Shown here in pieces: positions 49,562 through 56,697 of a stretch of 56,697 nt of DNA. Location of the stretch: positions 1 through 56,697 of IMG/VR virus record IMGVR_UViG_3300021141_000011. One strand, given 5' to 3'. A program made the translations under genes and the position numbers. Source of the DNA: a virus. The notes below the pieces were generated by a model, which saw nothing but the letters and a program-made list of their open reading frames with translations, searched no databases and had not been told where the DNA came from. Within the stretch, counting starts at the first letter, position 1. The number at the start of each line of letters is the position of its first letter.

Positions 49562-50453
49562 ACTGGTATTGCAACCGGAACAATTTACCAGTTTTACAAG
49601 CTGGTATCTGGAACCGTTGTGGCAAGAATATTTCAATATTGAGACTTACGATGAATCTAAGACCTACAGTAAAAATTCATTGTTTGTGTTCTGGTGGATG
49701 AATGCTCGAGACCCATTGGCAAATCAACTGTTGAATCGAGGTTATAAAGTTATTGTTGATAATTTATGGGAAGAGCCTAATACTTCATTTGCCCGGTTTT
49801 ATCAACTGTCAAACGCAAACTGGTTCAGATGGAACGAAGCATTATGGTGGCAAGCTCTAGGATATCATCAATACAGCGCAGAAAAAACCTATAAAAAAAT
49901 TGCATTGATGCCCATACACAGAGTTAGTCCACGTCGTGACCGAATTGTTGAAGAATTACATCCCTGGCTAGAACACATGTTGTGGAGTTACAAAAATAAC
50001 AGACTGCCCAATGATGAATATACCATTGACAATTTAGACGTTAATCAACGTTTTATGAATCCGCAATGGTATAATGATACCTGTATAAATTTAGTAGTGG
50101 AAACTGCCCAGCATGGTCAACTTTTTCGTCTGACAGATAAAACCTACAAGTCATGTGCTTTTTATCAGCCCATGTTGATAATAGGGCAATCAGATTCGTT
50201 GACATTTCTAAGAGACCAAGGGTTTGAAACATTTGATAATATATTTGACGAAAGCTATGATCAGGAATCTAATTTTGAAAAAAGATTAAAACTAGTGATA
50301 GAAAATCTAAGTCTAGTCACACAGGAGCCATATTCTCCAATTACCTGGCAAAAACTACAGCACAATCACAATCATTTTTTCAATGAACAATTATGTAAAC
50401 AAGGTATAATAACACAAATCATTGAACCTCTAATAGAATATGCAGAATCTTGA
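49554..50453 (+). CDS. Putative glycosyltransferase-related protein, repeated family member C
   Basis: 299 residues from the ATG at 49554 (the frame extends 5 codons back to a TTG). The second-half motif reads VVETAQHGQLFRLTDKTYK, then FLRDQGFETF and IFDESYD. The first half (IALMPIHRVSPRRDRIVEEL) is a weak form of the NGR.R.HR segment. The TDK in place of TEK and the loss of the Pro after it make this a divergent copy. It directly follows a radical SAM gene with an 8-bp overlap and precedes a second SGNH gene. Confidence 0.6.
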   Translation: MAKLVLQPEQFTSFTSWYLEPLWQEYFNIETYDESKTYSKNSLFVFWWMNARDPLANQLLNRGYKVIVDNLWEEPNTSFARFYQLSNANWFRWNEALWWQALGYHQYSAEKTYKKIALMPIHRVSPRRDRIVEELHPWLEHMLWSYKNNRLPNDEYTIDNLDVNQRFMNPQWYNDTCINLVVETAQHGQLFRLTDKTYKSCAFYQPMLIIGQSDSLTFLRDQGFETFDNIFDESYDQESNFEKRLKLVIENLSLVTQEPYSPITWQKLQHNHNHFFNEQLCKQGIITQIIEPLIEYAES

Positions 50454-50472
50454 ATCAAGGAAACTAATTTAA

Positions 50473-51129
50473 ATGAAATACAATCGAGTTTTTGCGTTTG
50501 GAGACAGTTTTACCTATGGGCATGAATTAAGTGATTGTCCTACTAATAACTGGCCGACTCCGAGCAATCTTTCATACGGGGGATTAGTAGCTAATAAGTT
50601 ATCTGCAGAATATCATTGCCATGCCATAGGAAGCTATGCCAACAACGCAATTTCTAGAAGAATAATACAAGCACTTCCAATATTAACACAGCATGACATG
50701 GTATTAGTTATGTGGACTGCCACTGTGAGACACGAGTTACTTTTACAGGATGAAGGGTGGATAAGTCTTTTGCCAACTAGCACCATGCCAATGTCAATAG
50801 AATATTTTAAACACATTGATACAACCCCACAGTATCATATTGACAAGACTTTAAAAGAAATATACATTTCTCAACAACTTTTAACCTCAGCAGATATACC
50901 ACATATCTTTATGAGTTCAATGACCGATTTGTCTCAAGGAATACAAAATCAAGAAAATTTACTGTCAACAAAACTTGATCTTGACAAATGGATATTTCTT
51001 GACAACGGCCTTGGGTTTGTCGAATGGTCAAAAAATATATTAAATCTTCAATTTAGTGGGCATCCTCGAGATGCCGCCCATGAAGCATTAGCAAAAAAAA
51101 TACTAGCCAAAATACATGACCAAACCTGA
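50473..51129 (+). CDS. SGNH/GDSL-type hydrolase, second copy
   Basis: 218 residues. Block I is GDSFTYGHE (10-18, Ser12), NNAISRR provides the block III Asn, and SGHPRDAAHEALA (about 193-205) provides the distal His. It differs strongly from the first SGNH protein in length and motif details (GDSFT against GCSFT), so the two probably act on different bonds. No signal peptide. AAGGA ahead of the ATG and a 19-bp gap make this one of the few genes in the cassette with its own ribosome site. Confidence 0.76.
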   Translation: MKYNRVFAFGDSFTYGHELSDCPTNNWPTPSNLSYGGLVANKLSAEYHCHAIGSYANNAISRRIIQALPILTQHDMVLVMWTATVRHELLLQDEGWISLLPTSTMPMSIEYFKHIDTTPQYHIDKTLKEIYISQQLLTSADIPHIFMSSMTDLSQGIQNQENLLSTKLDLDKWIFLDNGLGFVEWSKNILNLQFSGHPRDAAHEALAKKILAKIHDQT

Positions 51130-52405
51130 TTCACTATGCTTGGCCCCCTGGGTCCACACCTATCTTTCGCCGCAGACCGAACGCAGAATGTGCTGTGCTT
51201 CGCGAGAGCCTGCACAGAATTTTGCGCAGTACATAGACACAGCCGCAGGCACAGGACGGTATATTCCCATCACACTAGAGCAACACTGGAATGGTGAACA
51301 CATGCGAAGTGTGCGCAGACGCATGCTAGCTGGAGAAACCTTGCCCGAGTGCGAAGTGTGCAATGACCAACTGCTGAACACTGATGTGTACCGCACCTAT
51401 TTTGAACACCTGTTCCGCCACAAACTGCCCGAAGTAATCAGCAGTACTGCCCCAGACGGCAGCACCACTATGCAGCCCGTGAGCTGGGATTATCGTTTTA
51501 GCAATCTGTGCAACTTCAAGTGTAGAATGTGCGGTGATATGTTGAGCAGCGCCTGGGAAAGCGAACAGCGTCAGCATAAAATGATTGACTGGACCAATCC
51601 CAAGAACGCCTGGATGCAGCCTGAGATTCGCCAAGAGATTGCTGTGTTTCAGGATACTCAGATTGAAAAAGAATTTTCAGATGCTGTAGAGCAACATCGT
51701 GTGGAAGAAGTGTACTGGGTAGGCGGCGAGCCCTTGATGTATGAACAGCACTGGCGCTACATGGCTCGTATTGTGGAACTCGATGATGGCCACAGAGTAT
51801 ATGCCAGGTACAATACCAATCTCAGCAGAGTTGACTACGGTGGGCGTAATTTATTTCGTGATATACTGGCTCACATGCGCGATTGGCAAATATGCGCAAG
51901 TCTGGACGGAGTTGAAGCCACAGGAGAATACATTAGAACAGGACTTGACTACGATCACTGGCTTGCGAACTTCCGTCAAGGATTAGAGTACAGTTCGCAT
52001 CCAAGACAAATGCGCATAGACTTTACACTAACTCTACCGGGTATGACACAGGTCCTAGCGGTACAGCAACTAGCCCAAGAATTGGGTGTGCAACTGCTGG
52101 CCAAAGTGGTGTTTAGTTTCAGTCCAGATATCATAATGAGCCCACTGGCATTACCAAGAGAAATACTGCATCCTTGGCTGGACGAGCTGATTGATGTTAC
52201 TTCAGGTGCCATGCGTGACGTGCTGGTGCAGTTGAAATCACGTCCCACATTTGACGAACAATGGCCAGACACCTATGCTTCGGGTCTTGCAAAAGGCCGG
52301 GCATATATGTTACAATTAGAAAGCATACGCAAATCATCAACTTCGATGGCTGATATCCTGTCAGCAAGACCTGCGGTGCTAGAATGGTGGAACCAACATG
52401 CTTGA
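51116..52405 (+). CDS. Radical SAM protein with N-terminal CC module
   Basis: 429 residues. C8, CC26-27 and C79-x2-C82 form the auxiliary-cluster module; the core carries CNFKCRMC (Cys132, 136, 139) and WVGGEPLMY. LCLAPW at the start fits the family opening. It overlaps the SGNH gene upstream by 14 bp and the uncharacterised gene downstream by 8 bp. It is the last radical SAM gene of the series and sits nearest the carbamoyltransferase. The substrate is unknown. Confidence 0.86.
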   Translation: MTKPDSLCLAPWVHTYLSPQTERRMCCASREPAQNFAQYIDTAAGTGRYIPITLEQHWNGEHMRSVRRRMLAGETLPECEVCNDQLLNTDVYRTYFEHLFRHKLPEVISSTAPDGSTTMQPVSWDYRFSNLCNFKCRMCGDMLSSAWESEQRQHKMIDWTNPKNAWMQPEIRQEIAVFQDTQIEKEFSDAVEQHRVEEVYWVGGEPLMYEQHWRYMARIVELDDGHRVYARYNTNLSRVDYGGRNLFRDILAHMRDWQICASLDGVEATGEYIRTGLDYDHWLANFRQGLEYSSHPRQMRIDFTLTLPGMTQVLAVQQLAQELGVQLLAKVVFSFSPDIIMSPLALPREILHPWLDELIDVTSGAMRDVLVQLKSRPTFDEQWPDTYASGLAKGRAYMLQLESIRKSSTSMADILSARPAVLEWWNQHA

Positions 52406-53435
52406 TACTATACGGATGGACCTGAGAAGCACTGACGATCAAGTGATGTCAGTGTACATTGATGTAGAGGATAACAGTCTCTCACGCAAATGGTTGGCAG
52501 CATTGAATCAGTTGATTCAGAATCAGAATCATCTAGAAAAGAATTACTGTTGGATAGGATGGGCAAACAGCAAACGTGATCCAGAATACATCTGTACACA
52601 AATTAATCGCAGCATACATGCTGTTAATTCAGCAGGTCTAGGATATGTTATAAAAGACTTTTTCACTCCTGCCAACACAATTGATATCAATCTTGGTATT
52701 AATCATGCCCACATGAATCAATTACACAGATATTTTGAAGACCTTCAAGGGGTATCGGGCGCAATGAGTCCGTATTACACAGCCGCAGATGATACAACTC
52801 GTTGGCACATACGTCAGTTGAATTTGCTGTGTCATGAACTAGAAAGTCTGGTATTAAGCATTCGCAAGTTAAAAACTGCTCCTGTATGGCAGCGACCATC
52901 GCAACTGATGTGTTGGCTGCAAGCACCACGTTTTGAATTAGATGCTGAAGATTATGAATTGTTCGGAATAGAAACAATAAATCGATCTTTGGGCGGTGTG
53001 TATGCGGGAGTAAACAAAGCTGTGGGTAAACATCATTGGGAAGTGTTCACAGACGAAGGCCGAGACAGTCGTGTGAATGAACTGGTAACCAGTACACTTA
53101 GATCACAAACTCAAGCAGCCGGCGATTTTGATATAGAATGGGCCAATGATCCGGGTGCATTTCCGTGGCAGATTTTGGCACTCAAAGAATTTCGCGAATG
53201 GTTAGTGGCCAACGGCTTTGATCCTGAAGATAAAAGTTTGACAATTGGCCATCCTAAGGTAGCACAAGTGGATCTTGTGCGCAGCTTTGGCACAACAGAT
53301 TATGAAAAAATATGGTCGCAGTTATACAAGCACCAGGATGTGCATAGAATAAGTACTAGCACCGCTACTGCAACATACGAATATCACTGGAATGATCCAG
53401 ACTATGATCTACAACAAATAAGGAAATTGAAATGA
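52398..53435 (+). CDS. Uncharacterised phage protein (345 residues)
   Basis: I do not recognise the family. INHAHMNQLHRYFEDLQG (about 96-113) and WHIRQLNLLCHELESL (about 135-150) are His-rich helical segments, and FPWQILALKEFREWL (about 252-266) is another conserved-looking helix. The C-terminus YEYHWNDPDYDLQQI is polar. There are no membrane segments or signal peptide. It overlaps the radical SAM gene by 8 bp and the 33-codon gene by 4 bp, so it is likely made with the modification enzymes. The histidines could bind metal, but that is a guess. Confidence 0.65.
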   Translation: MLDTIRMDLRSTDDQVMSVYIDVEDNSLSRKWLAALNQLIQNQNHLEKNYCWIGWANSKRDPEYICTQINRSIHAVNSAGLGYVIKDFFTPANTIDINLGINHAHMNQLHRYFEDLQGVSGAMSPYYTAADDTTRWHIRQLNLLCHELESLVLSIRKLKTAPVWQRPSQLMCWLQAPRFELDAEDYELFGIETINRSLGGVYAGVNKAVGKHHWEVFTDEGRDSRVNELVTSTLRSQTQAAGDFDIEWANDPGAFPWQILALKEFREWLVANGFDPEDKSLTIGHPKVAQVDLVRSFGTTDYEKIWSQLYKHQDVHRISTSTATATYEYHWNDPDYDLQQIRKLK

Positions 53436-53533
53436 CCTGGCTAAAGAACTTATGGGCAAGAATTACCCTGGAATATCGTTACCGAAAGAAATTAAAAGAA
53501 TTGAGAAAGCGTGATCCTTTTATCTATAAATGA
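53432..53533 (+). CDS. Very small basic protein (33 residues)
   Basis: Missed by length filters but well supported: AAGGA lies 7 bases before the ATG, and it overlaps both neighbours by ATGA (53432-53435 and 53530-53533). The protein is a basic amphipathic helix (TWLKNLWARI, then RKKLKELRKRDPFIYK). The RDPFIYK ending recalls short proteins in T4-like cyanophages. It may bind nucleic acid or a partner protein, or mainly couple translation into the carbamoyltransferase. Function unknown. Confidence 0.6.
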   Translation: MTWLKNLWARITLEYRYRKKLKELRKRDPFIYK

Positions 53534-55011
53534 ATATACTAGGAGTCTCGGCAGGGTTTCATGACGCTGCTGCCACAGTGCTGAGTTCACAAGGTGACGT
53601 GTTGTTTGCTGGACACAGCGAACGCTACAGCAAACGCAAGAATGATGCCGACTTCTGTCCAGGGCTCTTGGATGATATCTTGCCGTATGCACCTGCGCAT
53701 GTGGCCTATTATGAACGTCCCTGGGCCAAGCAACTGCGTCAACTTTATGCTGGACAAGGCATTGACTGGAACAAACTCACAGTAGGGCAAATACTCAAGT
53801 CTCAGCTGGGCGACAGTATTGAACCAGAGCGAGTATCTAGTCACAGTCATCACCTGAGCCATGCGGCTTCAGGATTTCAAACCAGCCCGTTTGATCGTGC
53901 CACAGTCGTGGTAATAGATGCAGTGGGCGAATGGGAAACAGTTACTATATGGGGCGCAGAATATGATTCAACGGGTCGTGCAATTTATAAAAAACTGTGG
54001 CAACAAAATTACCCACATTCCATCGGACTCTTTTATAGTGCAGTCACTGGCCGCGTTGGCCTACACCCACTAGACGAAGAATACATACTAATGGGCATGG
54101 CTGCTTATGGCAATCCGGGCATCAGCGAACTCATGAGAATGAATCTGGTGCAGGATGAATGGGAAATTAGATTCAAAGAAAATCTACACACAGGACTAGA
54201 TCCCAAGTATCTGGAACATTTTAGTGACGCAGATCTGGCAGCAGGGGCACAGGATCTAGCGGAAGACTTGATTCTAAACGTCATGATGCGAGCTCGAAAC
54301 TTCAAGTTCAGCAGCAATCTAGTTTATCAAGGCGGGGTTGCACTCAATTGCAGTGCCAACAGACGAATAGGAAATTATTTTGAAAACATTTGGATTATGC
54401 CTTGCCCTGGTGATGCTGGCTCTAGCCTGGGAGCCGCTGCGTTGGCTTATGGTCAGCGGGTTAATTGGACTAGTGCTTTTCTTGGCCATGATATCCCCGG
54501 TGCTTATCCTGTTAATCTTCTACTTGATAATCTTGTTACCACTGGCATTGTTGGCGTGGCCTCAGGTCGTGCAGAGTTTGGACCTAGAGCCCTTGGACAT
54601 AGAAGCCTGCTTGCAGACCCCAGAGGACCAGACATAAAAGATCGTGTGAATGAAATCAAACGACGTCAACAGTTCCGACCATTTGCTCCTGTGATACTGG
54701 AAGAACTGGCTGATCAGTACTTTATCATGCCTCGTGGTTGGGAACACAGTCCTTACATGCAGTCAGTGAGTCATTGTCGCAGTCCTGAACTGTATCCTGC
54801 TATTGTGCATCATGATGGCACCAGCAGAGTACAAACTGTATCAAAAGATTCGCCATCGGGCATTAGAGAACTCTTGGAAAAATGGTATGTCATGACCGGC
54901 TGTCCCATGCTGCTGAACACCAGCCTGAACATACGCGGTGAACCCATGGTCAACGATCGCGCGGACGCAGATCGATTCGAAGCCTTGTACGGTGTTACTG
55001 TGTGTAGCTAA
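53530..55011 (+). CDS. Carbamoyltransferase (NodU/CmcH family)
   Basis: 493 residues. GVSAGFHDAAATVL (5-18), SHSHHLSHAASGF (about 104-116) with the metal-binding histidines, and VVVIDAVGEWET are N-terminal domain motifs. GGVALNCSANR, PCPGDAGSSLGAA and GRAEFGPRALGHRSLLADPR are C-terminal ATP-site motifs. The family makes carbamoyl-adenylate from carbamoyl phosphate and ATP and transfers the carbamoyl group to a hydroxyl, typically on a sugar. It is the strongest hint that the cassette decorates a sugar-like acceptor. It overlaps the 33-codon gene by 4 bp. Its end overlaps the convergent gene by 17 bp, with no terminator visible. Confidence 0.9.
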   Translation: MNILGVSAGFHDAAATVLSSQGDVLFAGHSERYSKRKNDADFCPGLLDDILPYAPAHVAYYERPWAKQLRQLYAGQGIDWNKLTVGQILKSQLGDSIEPERVSSHSHHLSHAASGFQTSPFDRATVVVIDAVGEWETVTIWGAEYDSTGRAIYKKLWQQNYPHSIGLFYSAVTGRVGLHPLDEEYILMGMAAYGNPGISELMRMNLVQDEWEIRFKENLHTGLDPKYLEHFSDADLAAGAQDLAEDLILNVMMRARNFKFSSNLVYQGGVALNCSANRRIGNYFENIWIMPCPGDAGSSLGAAALAYGQRVNWTSAFLGHDIPGAYPVNLLLDNLVTTGIVGVASGRAEFGPRALGHRSLLADPRGPDIKDRVNEIKRRQQFRPFAPVILEELADQYFIMPRGWEHSPYMQSVSHCRSPELYPAIVHHDGTSRVQTVSKDSPSGIRELLEKWYVMTGCPMLLNTSLNIRGEPMVNDRADADRFEALYGVTVCS

Positions 55012-56167
55012 GACGGTCAATCAAGCGAGCTAGACTGGGCCTGGAACGCTGTATAAACAATTGTTGGTTGTGTATCAAATCGGGCATGCATTTCAAATAC
55101 CATTGATGCAGGTCCTGCTGTTTGATCTGCTGCAAAGTTTGTTTTACAGCAAACCAACGTTGAGTATTATCTACTATGCTATCGTAACTGTTGTCAATCA
55201 CTGAATCAAATGTACGATATCCTGCAGAACGCAAGGCCGCCAAACTGCCCACGGGTCCTGCTATCACAAATGGTTGTCCAAACTTCATGCACTTGTAGGT
55301 TTTTTCAGTGATAAAAGCACCACCGCTTTGATCCACATCAAACAAGGTTTCGATTGAGATGTGGCAATAGCTGTTAAGATAAAGATCAGTATTGATCATT
55401 CTGTGATCGTTGTGTGCATCTGAATCAGGACCGTCACAGTAGTATGGACCATTTGCCAGGAACAACTGTAGTTTTTTGACCCAGTCCGAGTCAGACTTTA
55501 TGCTAATAGGGTTGTTGTCCTCCAGATCATCTATAGTGCAATCAGTATTGTAACTCCACAGGCTGTTGTTTAGAATACCATCGGCATGCAGATCACTCAT
55601 GATGCTGCCGCGCCACCATTTGTGTATGCGATTCAGTGCAGTAAAGTCATACTGTCTAGGAAGATCAGTTACAGGAGTGTAACCTTGACGACGATTAACA
55701 TAACTCAAAAAGTATTCGTGATCTGGAAAGTAATGGCATCTAGCCACAGAATTGGCCACAGTATTGGCACTCACAAACAAATAACAATCCACAGGCAGCT
55801 GATGTTGCACACACAAACTATCCAGACGTTCTCGTATGCGATCAGGATTGTCCCCTTCGTGATAGTAGAACAATACTTTTATTTCTTTCAGCTGCAATTT
55901 AGCAATAGTGTTGAGTTTCATTAGTCCAAAATAATCACAATCAAAATCGTGCCAGCCCAGCGCAACCGGATACCAACTACCTGCGGGTGCTTGATCCACT
56001 GTGCTGCTGGTCCAAACGGCCCCTGCATGTTTGAGATATACTAGCAGTCTGAATGCAATTGTTCTGGGCCAGGTGTTGTCAAAGTCGTCTGGCCCTAGAC
56101 CTAGATCAGCAAGATTAGGATATCCTAATTCAGGATCACTCATGGTGTCGTAGCAAAAATTTATCAT
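54995..56167 (-). CDS. Putative glycosyltransferase-related protein, repeated family member D
   Basis: 390 residues. The C-terminal third has the family motif: ISIETLFDVDQSGGAFITEK, then GQPFVIAG, ALRSAGYRTFDSVI and DNSYD. The first 200 residues (VALGWHDFDCDYFGL, IKVLFYYHEGDN, CYLFVSANTVANS) form a separate domain that looks like the first half of a GT-B fold. It runs opposite to the rest of the cassette and ends inside the carbamoyltransferase stop region. Its start overlaps member E by 4 bp, so D and E form one minus-strand unit. GT activity is inferred. Confidence 0.62.
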   Translation of the reverse strand: MINFCYDTMSDPELGYPNLADLGLGPDDFDNTWPRTIAFRLLVYLKHAGAVWTSSTVDQAPAGSWYPVALGWHDFDCDYFGLMKLNTIAKLQLKEIKVLFYYHEGDNPDRIRERLDSLCVQHQLPVDCYLFVSANTVANSVARCHYFPDHEYFLSYVNRRQGYTPVTDLPRQYDFTALNRIHKWWRGSIMSDLHADGILNNSLWSYNTDCTIDDLEDNNPISIKSDSDWVKKLQLFLANGPYYCDGPDSDAHNDHRMINTDLYLNSYCHISIETLFDVDQSGGAFITEKTYKCMKFGQPFVIAGPVGSLAALRSAGYRTFDSVIDNSYDSIVDNTQRWFAVKQTLQQIKQQDLHQWYLKCMPDLIHNQQLFIQRSRPSLARLIDRLSYTQ

Positions 56168-56697
56168 GTATCTATCTGTGCCAGCATGTTGTTTAGTTCA
56201 GTCCACAATACTGCTTCAAAACCACCCTTGTAGAAATGATTCCAGTTGTGTTCTATTACTTCTTGAGCTGCATCAAACAACTGTTGCTTGGCTTTGGTAG
56301 ACAGCACGTCTAGACTCTTTAGCAGTTCAGCAATGCGAGTAATACGCAAATCGTCCTCGGCCAAATCATAACTCTCGTCCCAGATGTTGCCAAAGGTTCG
56401 GAAACCGTAACTGCGCAGGTATTCGAGACTACCACGTGTGCCCACAACAACAAATGGCATACCTAGAGCAATGGGCTTGAATGTCTTTTCAGTCAAATGA
56501 TGTCTACGTCCTGTAGCCACAGTTTCAGTCACAAGATATAGTAGGCTTTCGGCTGCCTCATCAAACAAGCTGAGCCAACAGCTATGCATGGGATGGTCGG
56601 TTTCATTCACAAAGTTGATGGGCAAGGTCTGTGCCGCAAATACAGATTCAATGTCAGGATATTTTGCTGCCAAGGGCTTGATGGCATGGTGTATGCT
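56164..56697 (-). CDS. Putative glycosyltransferase-related protein, repeated family member E (5' end cut by window)
   Basis: The frame is open to the right edge, so this is a C-terminal piece of at least 177 residues. It has VTETVATGRRHHLTEKTFKP, then GMPFVVVG, YLRSYGFRTF and IWDESYD, the cleanest copy of the shared motif. The ending (IEHNWNHFYKG, VLWTELNNML) is similar in style to members A and B. A TTG at 56673 is not a credible start because the coding pattern continues upstream. It overlaps member D by 4 bp. Confidence 0.62.
   Translation of the reverse strand, partial: SIHHAIKPLAAKYPDIESVFAAQTLPINFVNETDHPMHSCWLSLFDEAAESLLYLVTETVATGRRHHLTEKTFKPIALGMPFVVVGTRGSLEYLRSYGFRTFGNIWDESYDLAEDDLRITRIAELLKSLDVLSTKAKQQLFDAAQEVIEHNWNHFYKGGFEAVLWTELNNMLAQIDT

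Noticed and set aside
53432-53533. The 33-residue protein as a RiPP precursor for the radical SAM enzymes
   Set aside because: It lacks Cys, Ser and a Gly-rich core and has no leader-core layout; Lys/Arg-rich helix throughout. I saw no other credible precursor peptide, though very short ones could be missed.
54380-54637. Strongly hydrophobic 85-codon plus-strand frame inside the carbamoyltransferase
   Set aside because: It starts with TTG, has no Shine-Dalgarno, and the overlapping carbamoyltransferase frame is conserved there (PCPGDAGSSLG, GRAEFGPRALG). The hydrophobicity is most likely a frame artefact.
1-56697. tRNA genes, integrase, attachment sites, insertion sequences
   Set aside because: I looked for tRNA T-loop sequence (GGTTC.A) in the gene-free gaps and for transposase or integrase motifs in the frames and found none. 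The lytic T4-like layout agrees with this.

Overview
This window is part of the genome of a T4-like contractile-tailed bacteriophage (a myovirus). The evidence is a set of recognisable T4-type genes in T4-like order. On the minus strand are a late sigma factor (gp55), an Mre11-like nuclease (gp47) and a Rad50-like ATPase (gp46). On the plus strand is a baseplate block with gp48/54-like, gp53-like, gp5, gp25 and gp6 proteins and a giant protein in the gp7 position. No photosynthesis genes, tRNAs, integrase, insertion sequence or CRISPR array were seen. The host cannot be fixed from this sequence; an aquatic bacterium is a guess based on resemblance to cyanophage-type T4 relatives.

Layout. Positions 1-304 hold no assignable gene. 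Positions 305-8469 (minus) form one tightly packed operon read as gp55, radical SAM, gp47, gp46, radical SAM, radical SAM, short-chain dehydrogenase, GIY-YIG nuclease. It starts from a near-consensus sigma70 promoter (TTGACA, 16 bp, TATACT) in the 107-bp divergent gap at 8470-8576. That gap also carries a late-type GGTAAATAA box facing the structural genes. Positions 8577-37412 (plus) are virion genes. They include a glycine-repeat protein with a 27-bp tandem repeat and a 4669-residue protein containing seven FG-GAP motifs, as in a seven-bladed beta-propeller. Two fibre or structural genes close the block, followed by a hairpin terminator at 37431-37455.

Positions 37482-55011 (plus) and 54995-56697 (minus) form an accessory cassette starting at a second sigma70-like promoter. 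It encodes three sugar-transferase-like proteins and one 2OG/Fe(II)-oxygenase-like protein. It also encodes five radical SAM proteins, five members of a second family (T/S-E/D-K ... LR..G(F/Y).TF ... D(E/N).(Y/F)D motif, probably glycosyltransferase-related) and two SGNH hydrolases. A NodU/CmcH-type carbamoyltransferase and several small conserved proteins complete it. Most neighbours overlap by 4-20 bp, so they are probably translated as a coupled set.

Working together: the minus operon would supply recombination nucleases and the late sigma factor early, and gp55 would then switch on the TAAATA-type promoters ahead of the baseplate genes. The cassette looks like a chemical modification pathway, with eight radical SAM enzymes in the window counting the three in the minus operon. 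Its target (capsule or LPS sugar, virion glycan, or peptide) is not shown by the sequence. This dense mixture of radical SAM, putative glycosyltransferase, SGNH and carbamoyltransferase genes is the strongest candidate here for an undescribed system.
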